A stretch of 64,000 nt of DNA from Enoplolaimus lenunculus (taxonomy: Eukaryota; Nematoda; Enoplea; Enoplida; Thoracostomopsidae), in assembly GCA_030248215.1 (NCBI GenBank), contig JASANG010004100.1:1-64000 (forward strand), given 5' to 3'. Position numbers and translations under genes: made by a program. The notes under the pieces were generated by a model. That model made no database searches. It was not told where the DNA came from and saw nothing but the letters and a program-made list of their open reading frames with translations. Shown here one piece after another: positions 1 through 12,004 of the stretch. Every line of letters begins with the position of its first letter. Position 1 is the first letter of the stretch.

Positions 1-3000
1 TGCTGGAGTGACCTGAATAAGAGAGGGATCTTTCATGCCAATATTTAATGAATGAATCGCTTCAAAGGTAACTTTATTGATGGGTTTTTGCTGGAGTGAC
101 CTGAATAAGAGAGGGATCTTTCATGCCAATATTTAATGAATGAATCGCTTCAAAGGTAACTTCATTGATGAGTTTTTGCTGGAGTGACCTGAATAAGAGA
201 GGGATCTTTCATGCCGATATTTAATGAATGAATCGCTTCAAAGGTAACTTCATTGATGAGTTTTTGCTGGAGTGACCTGAATAAGAGAGGGATCTTTCAT
301 GCCAATATTTAATGAATGAATCGCTTCAAAGGTAACTTCATTGATGAGTTTTTGCTGGAGTGACCTGAATAAGAGAGGGATCTTTCATGCCAATATTTAA
401 TGAATGAATCGCTTCAAAGGTAACTTCATTGATGAGTTTTTGCTGGAGTGACCTGAATAAGAGAGGGATCTTTCATGCCAATATTTAATGAATGAATCGC
501 TTCAAAGGTAACTTCATTGATGAGTTTTTGCTGGAGTGACCCGAATAAGAGAGGGATCTTTCATGCCGATATTTAATGAATGAATCGCTTCAAAGGTAAC
601 TTCATTGATGAGTTTTTGCTGGAGTGACCCGAATAAGAGAGGGATCTTTCATGCCGATATTTAATGAATGAATCGCTTCAAAGGTAACTTTATTGATGGG
701 TTTTTGCTGGGGGAATGAATATAAGAGAGGGATCTTTCATGCCAATATTTAATGAATGAATCGCTTCAAAGGTAACTTCATTGATGAGTTTTTGCTGGAG
801 TGACCTGAATAAGAGAGGGATCTTTCATGCCAATATTTAATGAATGAATCGCTTCAAAGGTAACTTCATTGATGAGTTTTTGCTGGAGTGACCTGAATAA
901 GAGAGGGATCTTTCATGCCAATATTTAATGAATGAATCGCTTCAAAGGTAACTTCATTGATGAGTTTTTGCTGGAGTGACCCGAATAAGAGAGGGATCTT
1001 TCATGCCAATATTTAATGAATGAATCGCTTCAAAGGTAACTTTATTGATGGGTTTTTGCTGGAGTGACCTGAATAAGAGAGGGATCTTTCATGCCAATAT
1101 TTAATGAATGAATCGCTTCAAAGGTAACTTCATTGATGAGTTTTTGCTGGAGTGACCTGAATAAGAGAGGGATCTTTCATGCCAATATTTAATGAATGAA
1201 TCGCTTCAAAGGTAACTTCATTGATGAGTTTTTGCTGGAGTGACCTGAATAAGAGAGGGATCTTTCATGCCAATATTTAATGAATGAATCGCTTCAAAGG
1301 TAACTTCATTGATGAGTTTTTGCTGGAGTGACCTGAATAAGAGAGGGATCTTTCATGCCAATATTTAATGAATGAATCGCTTCAAAGGTAACTTCATTGA
1401 TGAGTTTTTGCTGGAGTGACCTGAATAAGAGAGGGATCTTTCATGCCAATATTTAATGAATGAATCGCTTCAAAGGTAACTTCATTGATGAGTTTTTGCT
1501 GGAGTGACCTGAATAAGAGAGGGATCTTTCATGCCGATATTTAATGAATGAATCGCTTCAAAGGTAACTTCATTGATGAGTATTTGCTGGAGTGACCGGA
1601 ATAAGAGAGGGATCTTTCATGCCGATATTTAATGAATGAATCGCTTCAAAGGTAACTTTATTGATGGTTTTTGCTGGAGTGACCTGAATAAGAGAGGGAT
1701 CTTTCATGCCAATATTTAATGAATGAATCGCTTCAAAGGTAACTTCATTGATGAGTTTTTGCTGGAGTGACCTGAATAAGAGAGGGATCTTTCATGCCGA
1801 TATTTAATGAATGAATCGCTTCAAAGGTAACTTCATTGATGAGTTTTTGCTGGAGTGACCCGAATAGAGAGGGATCTTTCATGCCGATATTTAATGAATG
1901 AATCGCTTCAAAGGTAACTTTATTGATGGGTTTTTGCTGGAGTGACCTGAATAAGAGAGGGATCTTTCATGCCAATATTTAATGAATGAATCGCTTCAAA
2001 GGTAACTTCATTGATGAGTTTTTGCTGGAGTGACCTGAATAAGAGAGGGATCTTTCATGCCGATATTTAATGAATGAATCGCTTCAAAGGTAACTTCATT
2101 GATGAGTTTTTGCTGGAGTGACCAGAATAAGAGAGGGATCTTTCATGCCGATATTTAATGAATGAATCGCTTCAAAGGTAACTTCATTGATGAGTTTTTG
2201 CTGGAGTGACCCGAATAAGAGAGGGATCTTTCATGCCGATATTTAATGAATGAATCGCTTCAAAGGTAACTTTATTGATGAGTTTTTGCTGGAGTGACCT
2301 GAATAAGAGAGGGATCTTTCATGCCAATATTTAATGAATGAATCGCTTCAAAGGTAACTTCATTGATGAGTTTTTGCTGGAGTGACCTGAATAAGAGAGG
2401 GATCTTTCATGCCAATATTTAATGAATGAATCGCTTCAAAGGTAACTTCATTGATGAGTTTTTGCTGGAGTGACCTGAATAAGAGAGGGATCTTTCATGC
2501 CAATATTTAATGAATGAATCGCTTCAAAGGTAACTTCATTGATGAGTTTTTGCTGGAGTGACCTGAATAAGAGAGGGATCTTTCATGCCAATATTTAATG
2601 AATGAATCGCTTCAAAGGTAACTTCATTGATGAGTTTTTGCTGGAGTGACCCGAATAAGAGAGGGATCTTTCATGCCAATATTTAATGAATGAATCGCTT
2701 CAAAGGTAACTTCATTGATGAGTTTTTGCTGGAGTGACCCGAATAAGAGAGGGATCTTTCATGCCAATATTTAATGAATGAATCGCTTCAAAGGTAACTT
2801 CATTGATGAGTTTTTGCTGGAGTGACCCGAATAAGAGAGGGATCTTTCATGCCGATATTTAATGAATGAATCGCTTCAAAGGTAACTTTATTGATGGGTT
2901 TTTGCTGGAGTGACCTGAATAAGAGAGGGATCTTTCATGCCAATATTTAATGAATGAATCGCTTCAAAGGTAACTTCATTGATGAGTTTTTGCTGGAGTG

Positions 3001-4158
3001 ACCTGAATAAGAGAGGGATCTTTCATACCAATATTTAATGAATGAATCGCTTCAAAGGTAACTTCATTGATGAGTTTTTGCTGGAGTGACCTGAATAAGA
3101 GAGGGATCTTTCATGCCAATATTTAATGAATGAATCGCTTCAAAGGTAGCTTCATTGATGAGTTTTTGCTGGAGTGACCCGAATAAGAGAGGGATCTTTC
3201 ATGCCGATATTTAATGAATGAATCGCTTCAAAGGTAACTTCAATGATGAGTTTTTGCTGGAGTGACCCGAATAAGAGAGGGATCTTTCATGCCAATATTT
3301 AATGAATGAATCGCTTCAAAGGTAACTTCAATGATGAGTTTTTGCTGGAGTGACCCGAATAAGAGAGGGATCTTTCATGCCAATATTTAATGAATGAATC
3401 GCTTCAAAGGTAACTTCATTGATGAGTTTTTGCTGGAGTGACCTGAATAAGAGAGGGATCTTTCATGCCAATATTTAATGAATGAATCGCTTCAAAGGTA
3501 ACTTCATTGATGAGTTTTTGCTGGAGTGACCTGAATAAGAGAGGGATCTTTCATGCCAATATTTAATGAATGAATCGCTTCAAAGGTAACTTCATTGATG
3601 AGTTTTTGCTGGAGTGACCTGAATAAAAGAGGGATCTTTCATGCAAATATTTAATGAATGAATCGCTTCAAAGGTAACTTCAATGATGAGTTTTTGCTGG
3701 AGTGACCCGAATAAGAGAGGGATCTTTCATGCCGATATTTAATGAATGAATCGCTTCAAAGGTAACTTCATTGATGAGTTTTTGCTGGAGTGACCTGAAT
3801 AAGAGAGGGATCTTTCATGCCAATATTTAATGAATGAATCGCTTCAAAGGTAACTTCATTGATGAGTTTTTGCTGGAGTGACCTGAATAAGAGAAGGATC
3901 TTTCATGCCAATATTTAATGAATGAATCGCTTCAAAGGTAACTTCATTGATGAGTTTTTGCTGGAGTGACCCGAATAAGAGAGGGATCTTTCATGTCAAT
4001 ATTTAATGAATGAATCGCTTCAAAGGTAACTTCAATGATGAGTTTTTGCTGGAGTGACCCGAATAAGAGAGGGATCTTTCATGCCGATATTTAATGAATG
4101 AATCGCTTCAAAGGTAACTTCATTGATGAGTTTTTGCTGGAGTGACCAGAATAAGAGA
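1..4158. repeat. 88-bp satellite array, about 47 tandem copies
   Basis: Units start at 1, 89, 177 and so on; each begins TGCTGGAGTGACC and ends near TTGATGAGTTTT. Copies are almost identical. The commonest variants are ACCT/ACCC before GAAT and GCCA/GCCG before ATATT; a disturbed copy lies near 708-722. A variant ending TTTATTGATG(G) recurs in copies 1, 8, 12, 19, 22, 26 and 33, spacings of 7, 4, 7, 3, 4 and 7 units, which hints at block amplification of about seven units. The first ~30 bp of each unit (GGAGTGACCCGAATAAGAG) matches the terminal repeat of the element that follows, so the array probably grew from one end of that element. The array continues to the left window edge. It holds no coding sequence. 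Confidence 0.97.
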
Positions 4159-4545
4159 GGGGGACTGATATTATTTGGCTTCTTCGCAGGGTACCCACTG
4201 TTATTCACGCCCTTCGTTACTGATATATATTCGGTACTGCAGTTATCCGTTGAATTAAACGTTTATTTGTCTTTTGTCAATAGCTTGAGCGATAATGCAA
4301 GGTTATACTTATGAATGTACTTTCAAAATTAAAGTACGCTTTAAAGTTTCGAACTCAACTTTAGTTTGTCCTGGAGTCATTTATGCGCTACAATTATGGA
4401 TAATTGACATTTATGGACTCTAGTTAGGGCTTAGAGAGTCTATCTGCTTACGGATTCTTATCAGGGTTACTGACTCCTATTGACTTGGACTCAAAATGGA
4501 GACCCCTCTTATCAGCCCCCCTCTTATTCGGGTCACTACAGTATG
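4131..4545 (+). mobile_element. MITE with GTGACCCGAATAAGAGGGGG termini (family E)
   Basis: The left end is a diverged GGAGTGACCAGAATAAGAG fused to the last satellite unit. The right end reads CCCCTCTTATTCGGGTCACTACAGTA, its reverse complement. Between them lies an imperfect palindrome with repeated ATTTATGGACTC and TACGGACTC blocks and no credible ORF. Related copies lie at 8338-8655 and 45368-45797. The TA at the outer end fits a TA-target DNA transposon, but no transposase is present. The call rests on copy comparison inside this window. Confidence 0.75.
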
Positions 4546-4821
4546 TTTGCACTTATTCTATAAGGGTACCTGTTTCTCCTTTGTACACAAATTTTGGTCC
4601 GAGATATAACCGATACTCTCCCCTGTATACGTCCCTGATTGATTGACATTTAAAAAATAGATACGTCACAAATTTTTGTAAAACTTATTTCTACCGTATC
4701 AGTAGTTGTTTTGATAGCAAAAGTTTAAATATTAATCGCCAAAAATTTAGTAGCAAGCAAGAATTATTAGATTATCAACGATAAATGCAAAATTCTCTGA
4801 TTTTAAGCATTTACTTTACAG

Positions 4822-6271
4822 CCAGCTATAGTTTGATTGTTGAATTATACGGCAAAACGAACCGATACCTGAGCATTGACATTCCAATATACATTGGGAC
4901 GATATCTGTTGCACATGGCTCTGACAGCTTGGACGCAAGCCAGCCATCCACGACACCGATCAGTTATGCTCAGAACCACATCATTCCATCAGCCCCACCT
5001 GAATATTCTAGCATTTTTGGTAAGTCCACATTTTAAGTTATCTTTGCGTAGAACGCAATAAACTTAATATTTAGAAACAGAAATGAAGTTGTAAAAATTG
5101 TTCAATAGCGTTCTAAGGCAAGTGTGTATCACTTAATATATGGGTATATACATATAATTCAGGTTCGGTCAATGTCTTAAGATATCATTTCTGTGTAAAA
5201 GGCTGTTATTACTTTTTTGGCATAAGCAGACAAGGTTTTCTCAAGTCAAACAGGTGCATCTTCCTCAAAAAACTTCGAAACTATAGGGTATCTGATGTTA
5301 GAAATTGATGCAGCGTCTAAAAATCTGTGTAAATAATCCTACACTACAAAAAATGGGGAGTCAAATTGACTCTCTCGGAAATAGGCTTTTCCTGACTACG
5401 CAAATTTAGTCAAATTCGACTCCACCAGTGTCTAATTCGATTCACTATGTGGCACGTTTTGACTCTGCCGGAGTCGAATTTGACTCAGTTTGCGTAGTCA
5501 GGAAAAGCCTATTTCCGAGAGAGTCAATTTGACTCACCATTTTTTACAGTGTGCAGGGGGATTGAAATGCCATTGCACTGCAGCAGAATCAGCTGCAATA
5601 TACGGATTACGGTGTAGAAACGTGCTACACACTGCCGTTCATTACCGCGTACTGCCAATCGACTTCGCATGCAACAAATAAAAGCAATTTTGATTTTACG
5701 CTGCGCAGTAACGCGTGTTTAAAAACATCATTTTCTAATAATACGAGCGGAGTATAGCGCAACCATAAATGTTACAATTCTCCCAAAATATGCATTCATA
5801 ATGCATGCAACTGATGATAATATGTTTGGGAATCGGTGTGGATAAACACTATCATGCAATATATCAATGAAGTCAGTTGTTTAGATGTTTGAATTTTAAG
5901 TTATCCCAGTAGAATAGATATAAGCATTAGTCTGCTAACAACTTCCACAAGGTTACTGCCTTCGGCCAATGTAAAGAACAGGGTCGGAACAGTGTTATAA
6001 GCATATTCCTTAGCCAAAGCTTAAGCCTAAGCCTAAGCGTAAAAATGAGCATATTCGTAAGCCTAAGCCTAAGCCAAAGGCAAGCAAAAAAGTAGTCTAA
6101 AACTTAAGCTTACTCTATTCTAGTCCCACTGCAAAACTCTCTGCCCCTGATATTTACATGGGCCTATCGCTAAAATTATATTTTGCAGAAACAAGAACGA
6201 GCATCACAGCTGTTGATGCAAATTTGGAACAACTGGAACCACCGAGTTATGAAGAAAGCGTGGCTGGATAA
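4822..6271 (+). CDS. Arrestin-domain-containing (ARRDC/alpha-arrestin) protein, last two exons (3' partial gene)
   Basis: Exons: 4822-5019 and 6189-6271, stop TAA at 6269-6271; the splice is TTTG|gtaag to tttgcag|AAAC, phase 1. The first exon encodes the end of an arrestin-C fold: YSLIVELYGK then LSIDIPIYIGTI, matching the final strands of alpha-arrestins (the 'DIPxxIGT' signature). The tail carries two PPxY motifs, APPEY before the splice and PPSYEESV eight residues from the C-terminus. In this family PPxY motifs recruit WW domains of NEDD4-type E3 ligases, so the protein probably works as a ubiquitin-ligase adaptor for membrane cargo. The arrestin-N part must lie upstream, beyond the satellite. 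The intron holds two MITEs (5342-5551 and 5965-6164). An AATAAA near 6364 could serve as the poly(A) signal. Which ARRDC paralogue it is cannot be told. Confidence 0.82.
5342..5551. mobile_element. Palindromic GAGTCAAATTGACTC MITE, copy B1, in the ARRDC intron
   Basis: The left arm starts CACTACAAAAAATGGGGAG and the right arm ends CTCACCATTTTTTACAGTG. The arms are near-perfect reverse complements over most of the element, with GAGTCAAATT/AATTTGACTC blocks and a CCGAGAGAGTC stretch. A TA precedes the left end. It is one of seven copies in this window and could fold into a hairpin of about 100 bp within the ARRDC pre-mRNA. Confidence 0.88.
5965..6164 (+). mobile_element. MITE carrying TTAGGC-like array, copy A1
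   Basis: The ends are GGCCAATGTAAAGAACAGGG at left and CTGATATTTACATGGGCC at right, inverted copies of each other. The interior has GCCTAA repeats in two short blocks separated by an AATGAGCATATTC spacer, then AAGCTTACTCTATTCTAGTCCCA. It lies in the ARRDC intron just upstream of the last exon. Confidence 0.85.
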
Positions 6272-7296
6272 AGTTGTCGCTTGACTGCTGCAGATAATTC
6301 GATAATCTAATTAAATTTCAAGATTTCCTGGAGAAAAGTTGAATGAATAACTTTAAAACATATTAATAAAATGTGGCATTTCAATAATTACGATTATTTT
6401 AACGCGTTAACTTGCAATTTGTAACATCAAACAGACCACAACCGGTGAAAATATGTCAATGGCAGGCGAAAAATCGACAGGACGCAGGCCCTAATATGTC
6501 TTATACTTTAGTTCTTTAGTATCGCTACAGTACAAGGTTATATATAGCTAATTGTTTTTTGAATTTGTTATACAAATTTCGCAAATTTCAAATTTTTTAA
6601 AAACGTCAATACGAATGTTTCAAATCTGTAGATTGCGGATTTTTGGACTCTCATCCGCGAGCACATCTCTTTTCTAAGCTGTCAAATATGTCCGCCATGA
6701 ATTCACACGTTTAAATGTGCTGGCAAAAATGAATTTGAATTTCTATGCCAGACGAATAATCCCTTTCTGGACTTTCTTGTTTATTCAGTGATCAGTGTTT
6801 CTGATTGTGAAATCTGAATATTTTGTTTTTTTGAATAAACACATTTTGTTGTAGTAGCAGCGTGCAGCCGGAGATGAAAACTACCGGAACCAGATTTATA
6901 GTTTTTGCCCGCGGTAAAATTTTAAGTTTATTGAGCTGGGGTTGAAATTTTATTATTTCTAGTAAAATTCATTGAAGCTATATCGTAAACCTTCATTAAA
7001 GCGCGAATCACCAGCGATCTTTAAAATACTGGTTTGACTTCAGGCGCAGGTACTTAAAAGGCGGGTCGTGGGCAGATCTTTTTTGCGCGGGCGTAATTAC
7101 CCGCAAATAAAAAATCCCTGTTTGCGTGGGTAAAGCGCGGGTCGGGTAAAAAATTCTTACCCACTTTCCACTCTGATCTGTACTCTTGTCAATAAATTTA
7201 ATTTTAGGCTTATTTTTAAGAAATCCCGATAAACTATCAAAATTGTGTCAAATGTTAAAGGTGAAGGCATCGAACGAATCGATTTCTGTAAAATTA
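6272..7296. other. Downstream of ARRDC; no gene seen
   Basis: It begins with the ARRDC 3' UTR, with a candidate AATAAA near 6364. The stretch around 7050-7170 holds CGCGGGTAAAAA and GCGGGTAATTACCCGC-like inverted motifs, which are shared with 47700-47815 and suggest an old degenerate repeat. I see no coding sequence. Confidence 0.5.
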
Positions 7297-7427
7297 CACT
7301 GCAAAAAGTGGTGCGAGAATTTGACTCTCTCCGAAATAGGCTCCACAGGACTACACACACTGAGTCAAATTCGAATCCGCCAGAGTTCGACTCACTAAGT
7401 CAATTTGACTCACCATTCTTTCAGTGT
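7297..7427. mobile_element. Palindromic MITE, short copy B2
   Basis: It starts CACTGCAAAAAGTGG and ends CACCATTCTTTCAGTG, with TA on both outer sides (ATTA|CACTG and CAGTG|TATG). It is shorter than B1 and B3 because part of the middle is missing. The flanking TA dinucleotides fit a Tc1/mariner-type target duplication. Confidence 0.85.
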
Positions 7428-8220
7428 ATGAAACATCTGGCTACCAAAATTTCCCACTAAATTTATTTATGTGGTGCATTTCGTTTAACAGTTGCTACAA
7501 TTTTGAAGAAAAAATTACCGAGAATTCGCAAAAAAAACTAAGCGTAAAACCAAGATTCAACAACACCTTGTTGATATTTACTCAAATTAGTAAAATAAAA
7601 CATCATTTAAACTATACCTATATTTCGTCTTTTACCTCCCGCTCCAGTGTTTTCCACCTCCGGTTGAACCATGCTAAATACCATCGTAAAATCAATTGAA
7701 GACAATATTGGTAATATTAAGGTTAAGAATCTTGGAAAAATCTTCCTTTTCCTTGATTTTTAACTTCATCTCGTTCGTCCACTTAAAATTTCCTTATAAG
7801 TAATCGTTCTTATAAAAAATAATCAATCGATATATATATATATAATTTTTTAATTTCTAAATATGTATTGTAAATTTTTGAAATTTTTGAAAATGGCACC
7901 AGGAATTCTTGGTGACCGCATATAACGAAAACAAGTATCCAGTTGGAGTTAAGCGTACATGTTACCTGATATAACAACTCCAAGAAGTAATTTATTGCCT
8001 TTGTCAGAAGTCAATAAGTTTGCTGCAAATGCAGTTAGGTTTGAGCTCACAGTGTAAACACACTAAACGTATATTTATTTTACATACAAACGGAATCACA
8101 ACAAAGCGTTAGAGCTATTGAGTCAATGAGAAAAATGAAAAAATTTGAAAATCGCCGGTGAAACAAAAACATATTCAACAAAATCTCTGAATGAGCAAGC
8201 AGCTACTAATTTTGAAATTT

Positions 8221-8337
8221 AACCCTTTCTCACATGAATATTTTCTATTCCCCTGGGACCTACTTTTATGCTAGGATTCGAACTCCAGTGACTGGAGTGG
8301 GAGGCGTATACCATCACCACTCCGCTATAGGAGCTAC
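8221..8337 (-). mobile_element. tRNA-derived SINE (type 2), copy 1
   Basis: On the minus strand it reads GTAGCTCCTATAGCGGAGTG, then a B-box-like GGAGTTCGAATCC, then ATAAAAGTAGGTCCCAGGGG and a tail ending in GTGAGAAAGGGTT. The same order and tail occur at 56150-56268. The acceptor arms do not pair well, so it is a tRNA-like head of a SINE and not a tRNA gene. Confidence 0.75.
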
Positions 8338-8655
8338 ATTTATGGACTCTAACTAGGGTTTAAGGACTCTATCCGCTTACGGACTCTTATTAGGGATACG
8401 GACTCCTATTGATTCGGACCCAAAATGGGGACCCCCTCTTATTCGGGTCAATAGAGTAAGTACGCTTTAAGTTTCGAACTCAACTTTACTTGGTCATGGA
8501 GTCAATTACGCGCTACAATTGGGGATAATTGCCATTTATGAACTCTAATTACGGATTAGGGACTCTATCCGCTTACGGACTCTTATTAGGGATACGGACT
8601 CCATATTGATCGTGACTCAAAATGGGGATCCTCTCTTATTCGGGTCAATACAGTA
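8338..8655. mobile_element. Family E MITE remains, about 1.6 tandem copies of the right half
   Basis: Two successive segments, 8338-8455 and 8456-8655, each contain GGACTCT..TTAGGGATACGGACTCC and end CTCTTATTCGGGTCAATA(C)AGTA. Both match the right half of the element at 4131-4545. No left terminus is seen, and the block abuts the SINE directly, so it is a rearranged remnant. Confidence 0.75.
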
Positions 8656-11600
8656 GTTGGACATTTTGACGTTTGTAAATTCACTATTAGCCATAATTTT
8701 AACGCTAAAAGATACGGCTTCTAAATAAGATACAAATTCTGTCTTTACAAAGGAAAAAGTTATGGTTCTGTTTGTGTGTTTAATCTCTATTCTGTAAAAA
8801 ATAATATATTCATTTAAACTTTGATTTAAAACGCGAAAAATTTGTATTCTTGAAACGATTCCAACATAGTTGCACAAGATTATACAAGAGTCAACAGTCA
8901 ATCAGGTAAGATACACGGGCCTGAAAAACAGCGGCAAGCAGAATAAAACATTTTGCGAAAAGCAGTAAGGTCAAATCGATAACTAGTAAAATGCATAATA
9001 CAGTTTGCGCAAAAACAGGCACACAGATAATACAGCTATATAATGACAACAAGCAATCATGAACAAAACCAATGTCAAAGTTTACACTTCTAAACGATTT
9101 CTGACGGAGATACGGAAAATTAATAAGAAATGAGCTATGTTATAGATATCGACGCACTGAGTTCAACGGTACCACTTTTATGGCTGCATAATTAAACTGT
9201 TCAAATTGTAATATTTTAAACCCACAAATTTAATTGAAATTTATCGTTTGCCTTTCTGTCGCATAGGATAGATGACCTATATGCCAAAGCATATTTCACA
9301 TCAAAGCCCATACTTTAAGCAAAAAGTACCACGAATGTTATTTCCATTTAGGATCAGAAGAACTAACCACAATTATCATCATAAAAATGACTGTCATTAT
9401 GAACAACTTTGAAGTGACGGCAATCGACACCTGGAATTCTGTTTCTTTCACAAGTAGGATCCTGCTATCGATACAGTAACGGACAGAATTAAGTACACAG
9501 TAATACCGGTTGCGTCTGCGGTTTTCTAATCGCGGTTTTATAATCGCGTTTGACTTTTGTTCGCTCACGACCAGTCGCGTCTATAGACACGATCGCAGTC
9601 GTGTGTCAAACCGCGGTTGTACTCGCGTTTGAAGATTCAAAAAATTTAATGCGCAGTTACGTTTATGGTCGCAATAATCACGATCTGTTCCAGCGCGAGT
9701 GCCCATATTCACACTGTCCTTGACTGCCGATATCAATAATAGAACCACGACGCAATACTAGTAACAAGTAAAAATATTTTAATAGGTTGGTATTTTGAAA
9801 TAAATTCACACATAAACTGTTGATCACACACATAAAATATTTTATAAAATAACAAAAGTATAAAATGTTGGTAAAAGTGCTCATAAAACAATAAATATTT
9901 ATGTAAATTCAAACTTAGTACTATTACAAACAATTACGTTCTTATTCGACAAACACAAAACCTAGTTATTAACGACAACAATAAACTTTTTCTTGAGCTC
10001 TTCGAATAGAGCAATACAGATAGACATTGGCAAAGCATTTCGCTGGATTGTGTAACACGAAAACGTTTCATATGCAACCCAGTAATGCAATTCTCGCGCA
10101 AAGCAGGTTTTGACTTTTTGCAGATTTTATTGCGTTCGAGCGTTTTGAATCAGTATTGTATATTTTAACCAAGAGCAAGAACCGAAGGACCACAACAATT
10201 TTTAGGACAGCGCTTCAACATAATTTGCTGGTATCAAACCCGTTTTACCATTCAGTGTTCCAATCAGCCATCCAGGTTCTTTCGATTCACGAACTGCAAA
10301 AAAAACTATTTGTTACAAACAAAGTTACACACGTAGAGTTTTTCCTTTTTGGCTTGCGAAATATGTATTTGCATCAGATATTACAGCACTTTTAATACTC
10401 CTAATATGCATACTTGTATTGCGTCAAACCAGAAACATTCGACGTCGCTTACACTCTTCGGCAAGAAATATTGAAGCCTACAGAGTTTCTATTTTCAAAA
10501 TATTCGAGATCAGAGTTGCCTCGCGAATAGTACCTTCCGGGGCCCAAGTCAGAACACAAATATAAATACAAACTTGACGTGCGATTTACATAATGTATAT
10601 GGTGGCTCACAGTCGGAAAATAAACAGTCTATTATATTGTGTGCTGTATACAGCAAATCGTGGGAAAATAAAAAAACGTGTACGGTAAAGAACTGGCCTC
10701 AGAAACTGATAGGCCTTGCTAAATAACATGTTTCCCGGCCTCGGTGCCGTTGTCAGGTTTCGGGTATCTCTATTCCAGACACACATATAATAAAACAGAT
10801 TACCAACTACTAAAATGCTAGCATTTTTAATTATGCGCTACTATTTTTGCTAACTGTTACCAAACCTTACCATTTGTAATAATCTGTCCCGGCAAGAAAC
10901 TCAGTTCGCTTTCGTGGCATGCAACGCATTGATATAACGTCCGGACACGTGTAATGCTAAACGAGCTTATAAACATCATGCTGACAATCTAATTATAGAA
11001 CAGGATTTACCGGACACCAAAAGGACAAAAACATAATTTTTGGGCTCAAATAGCAGTATTGTAAATAAAACGTAACAGAAAAATAAAATCTTCAACCATT
11101 TCATACGTGTAAAGCGGAGCGAGTGCCACTTCTCTGTCAGTTCGGATTCAGACAATCTTATGTTATTTTTAACACTTCGCTTAATAATTGTTTTGTTTTG
11201 CCGTAAATTGTTTTCAAAAACACAACTCAGTTTTTAGGTTTTCGGTTATCTAGCAAATACTATTATTCACAAAATGTAATTGTTACACAGATCATAATAC
11301 TCTCATCGTGTATACAGAATCACCAACACTTACTTTTCCCCACGGGAAGTACTCGCAGAATATGATGGTGGAAATGTACTCTGACTCATTCGATCTAAAA
11401 CAATGGATCTACATCAATAATGTAAACTGCAATACGAAGCAAGACGTAGAATACACTTGTGCACTATGTACACTTTCTACGCACACGAGTCAACAACGTA
11501 AAAAATAAATTCCACTTAGCTACGCTCGATTGAATTGAATAAAACTCACCGAATCAGTATTGTAAGTGAAACCACAGCATCAACACTGCACCTTACATAA

Positions 11601-12004
11601 TACAGCAAAATGTCGCTTGCACGAAAATAAAATCGCCAAGCACGAAGCAAAACAAACTATATTATGTCGGAATCAAATGCTGAACAGAAAATTTATACCT
11701 GAAATTTTTTGTGACTTTATCAAATGTAACTATCTTTTGGGGATCAAACTAATAATTTTACTACTGATTATTTTTATTTAGGCGGAACTATAGTTGTCGT
11801 GTGGCACCGTCAGCCAATGTGCGAACTTGTAGCGACTGAGACGCGTGGTGACAAAATCGTTAGTGCCACAATTACTTTTTAACTTTTCGAAGGATCCACT
11901 GGTATAAAACAATATAACTTGTTTTTAATCGGAAATCCGATTGCATGCTGCTGACCAAATGGACATCTCAAAAAAAGCCCAAAAATCTACTTCGTAAAAT
12001 TACT
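8656..12004. other. Region between the ARRDC and GRAF genes; no supported gene
   Basis: AT-rich sequence with short chance ORFs on both strands. A local run of CGCG-containing repeats (GTTTGA, TCGCGTCTATAGACACGA) lies near 9500-9635. The end of the GRAF gene with an SH3 exon would be expected here if it exists. I read the minus strand for an ALY..GW SH3 signature and did not find a convincing one. Confidence 0.4.

Noticed and set aside
1-4158. CRISPR-like regular repeat array
   Set aside because: The units are contiguous 88-bp repeats with no unique spacers, in a eukaryotic context.
4900-4950. SH3-like RGWLAC on the minus strand
   Set aside because: It is antisense to the ARRDC exon, whose protein match is strong.
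11100-11160. GRAF SH3 start (VALAPLYTYE on the minus strand)
   Set aside because: The frame is open only briefly, lacks the ELSF and GW signatures and has no suitable acceptor.
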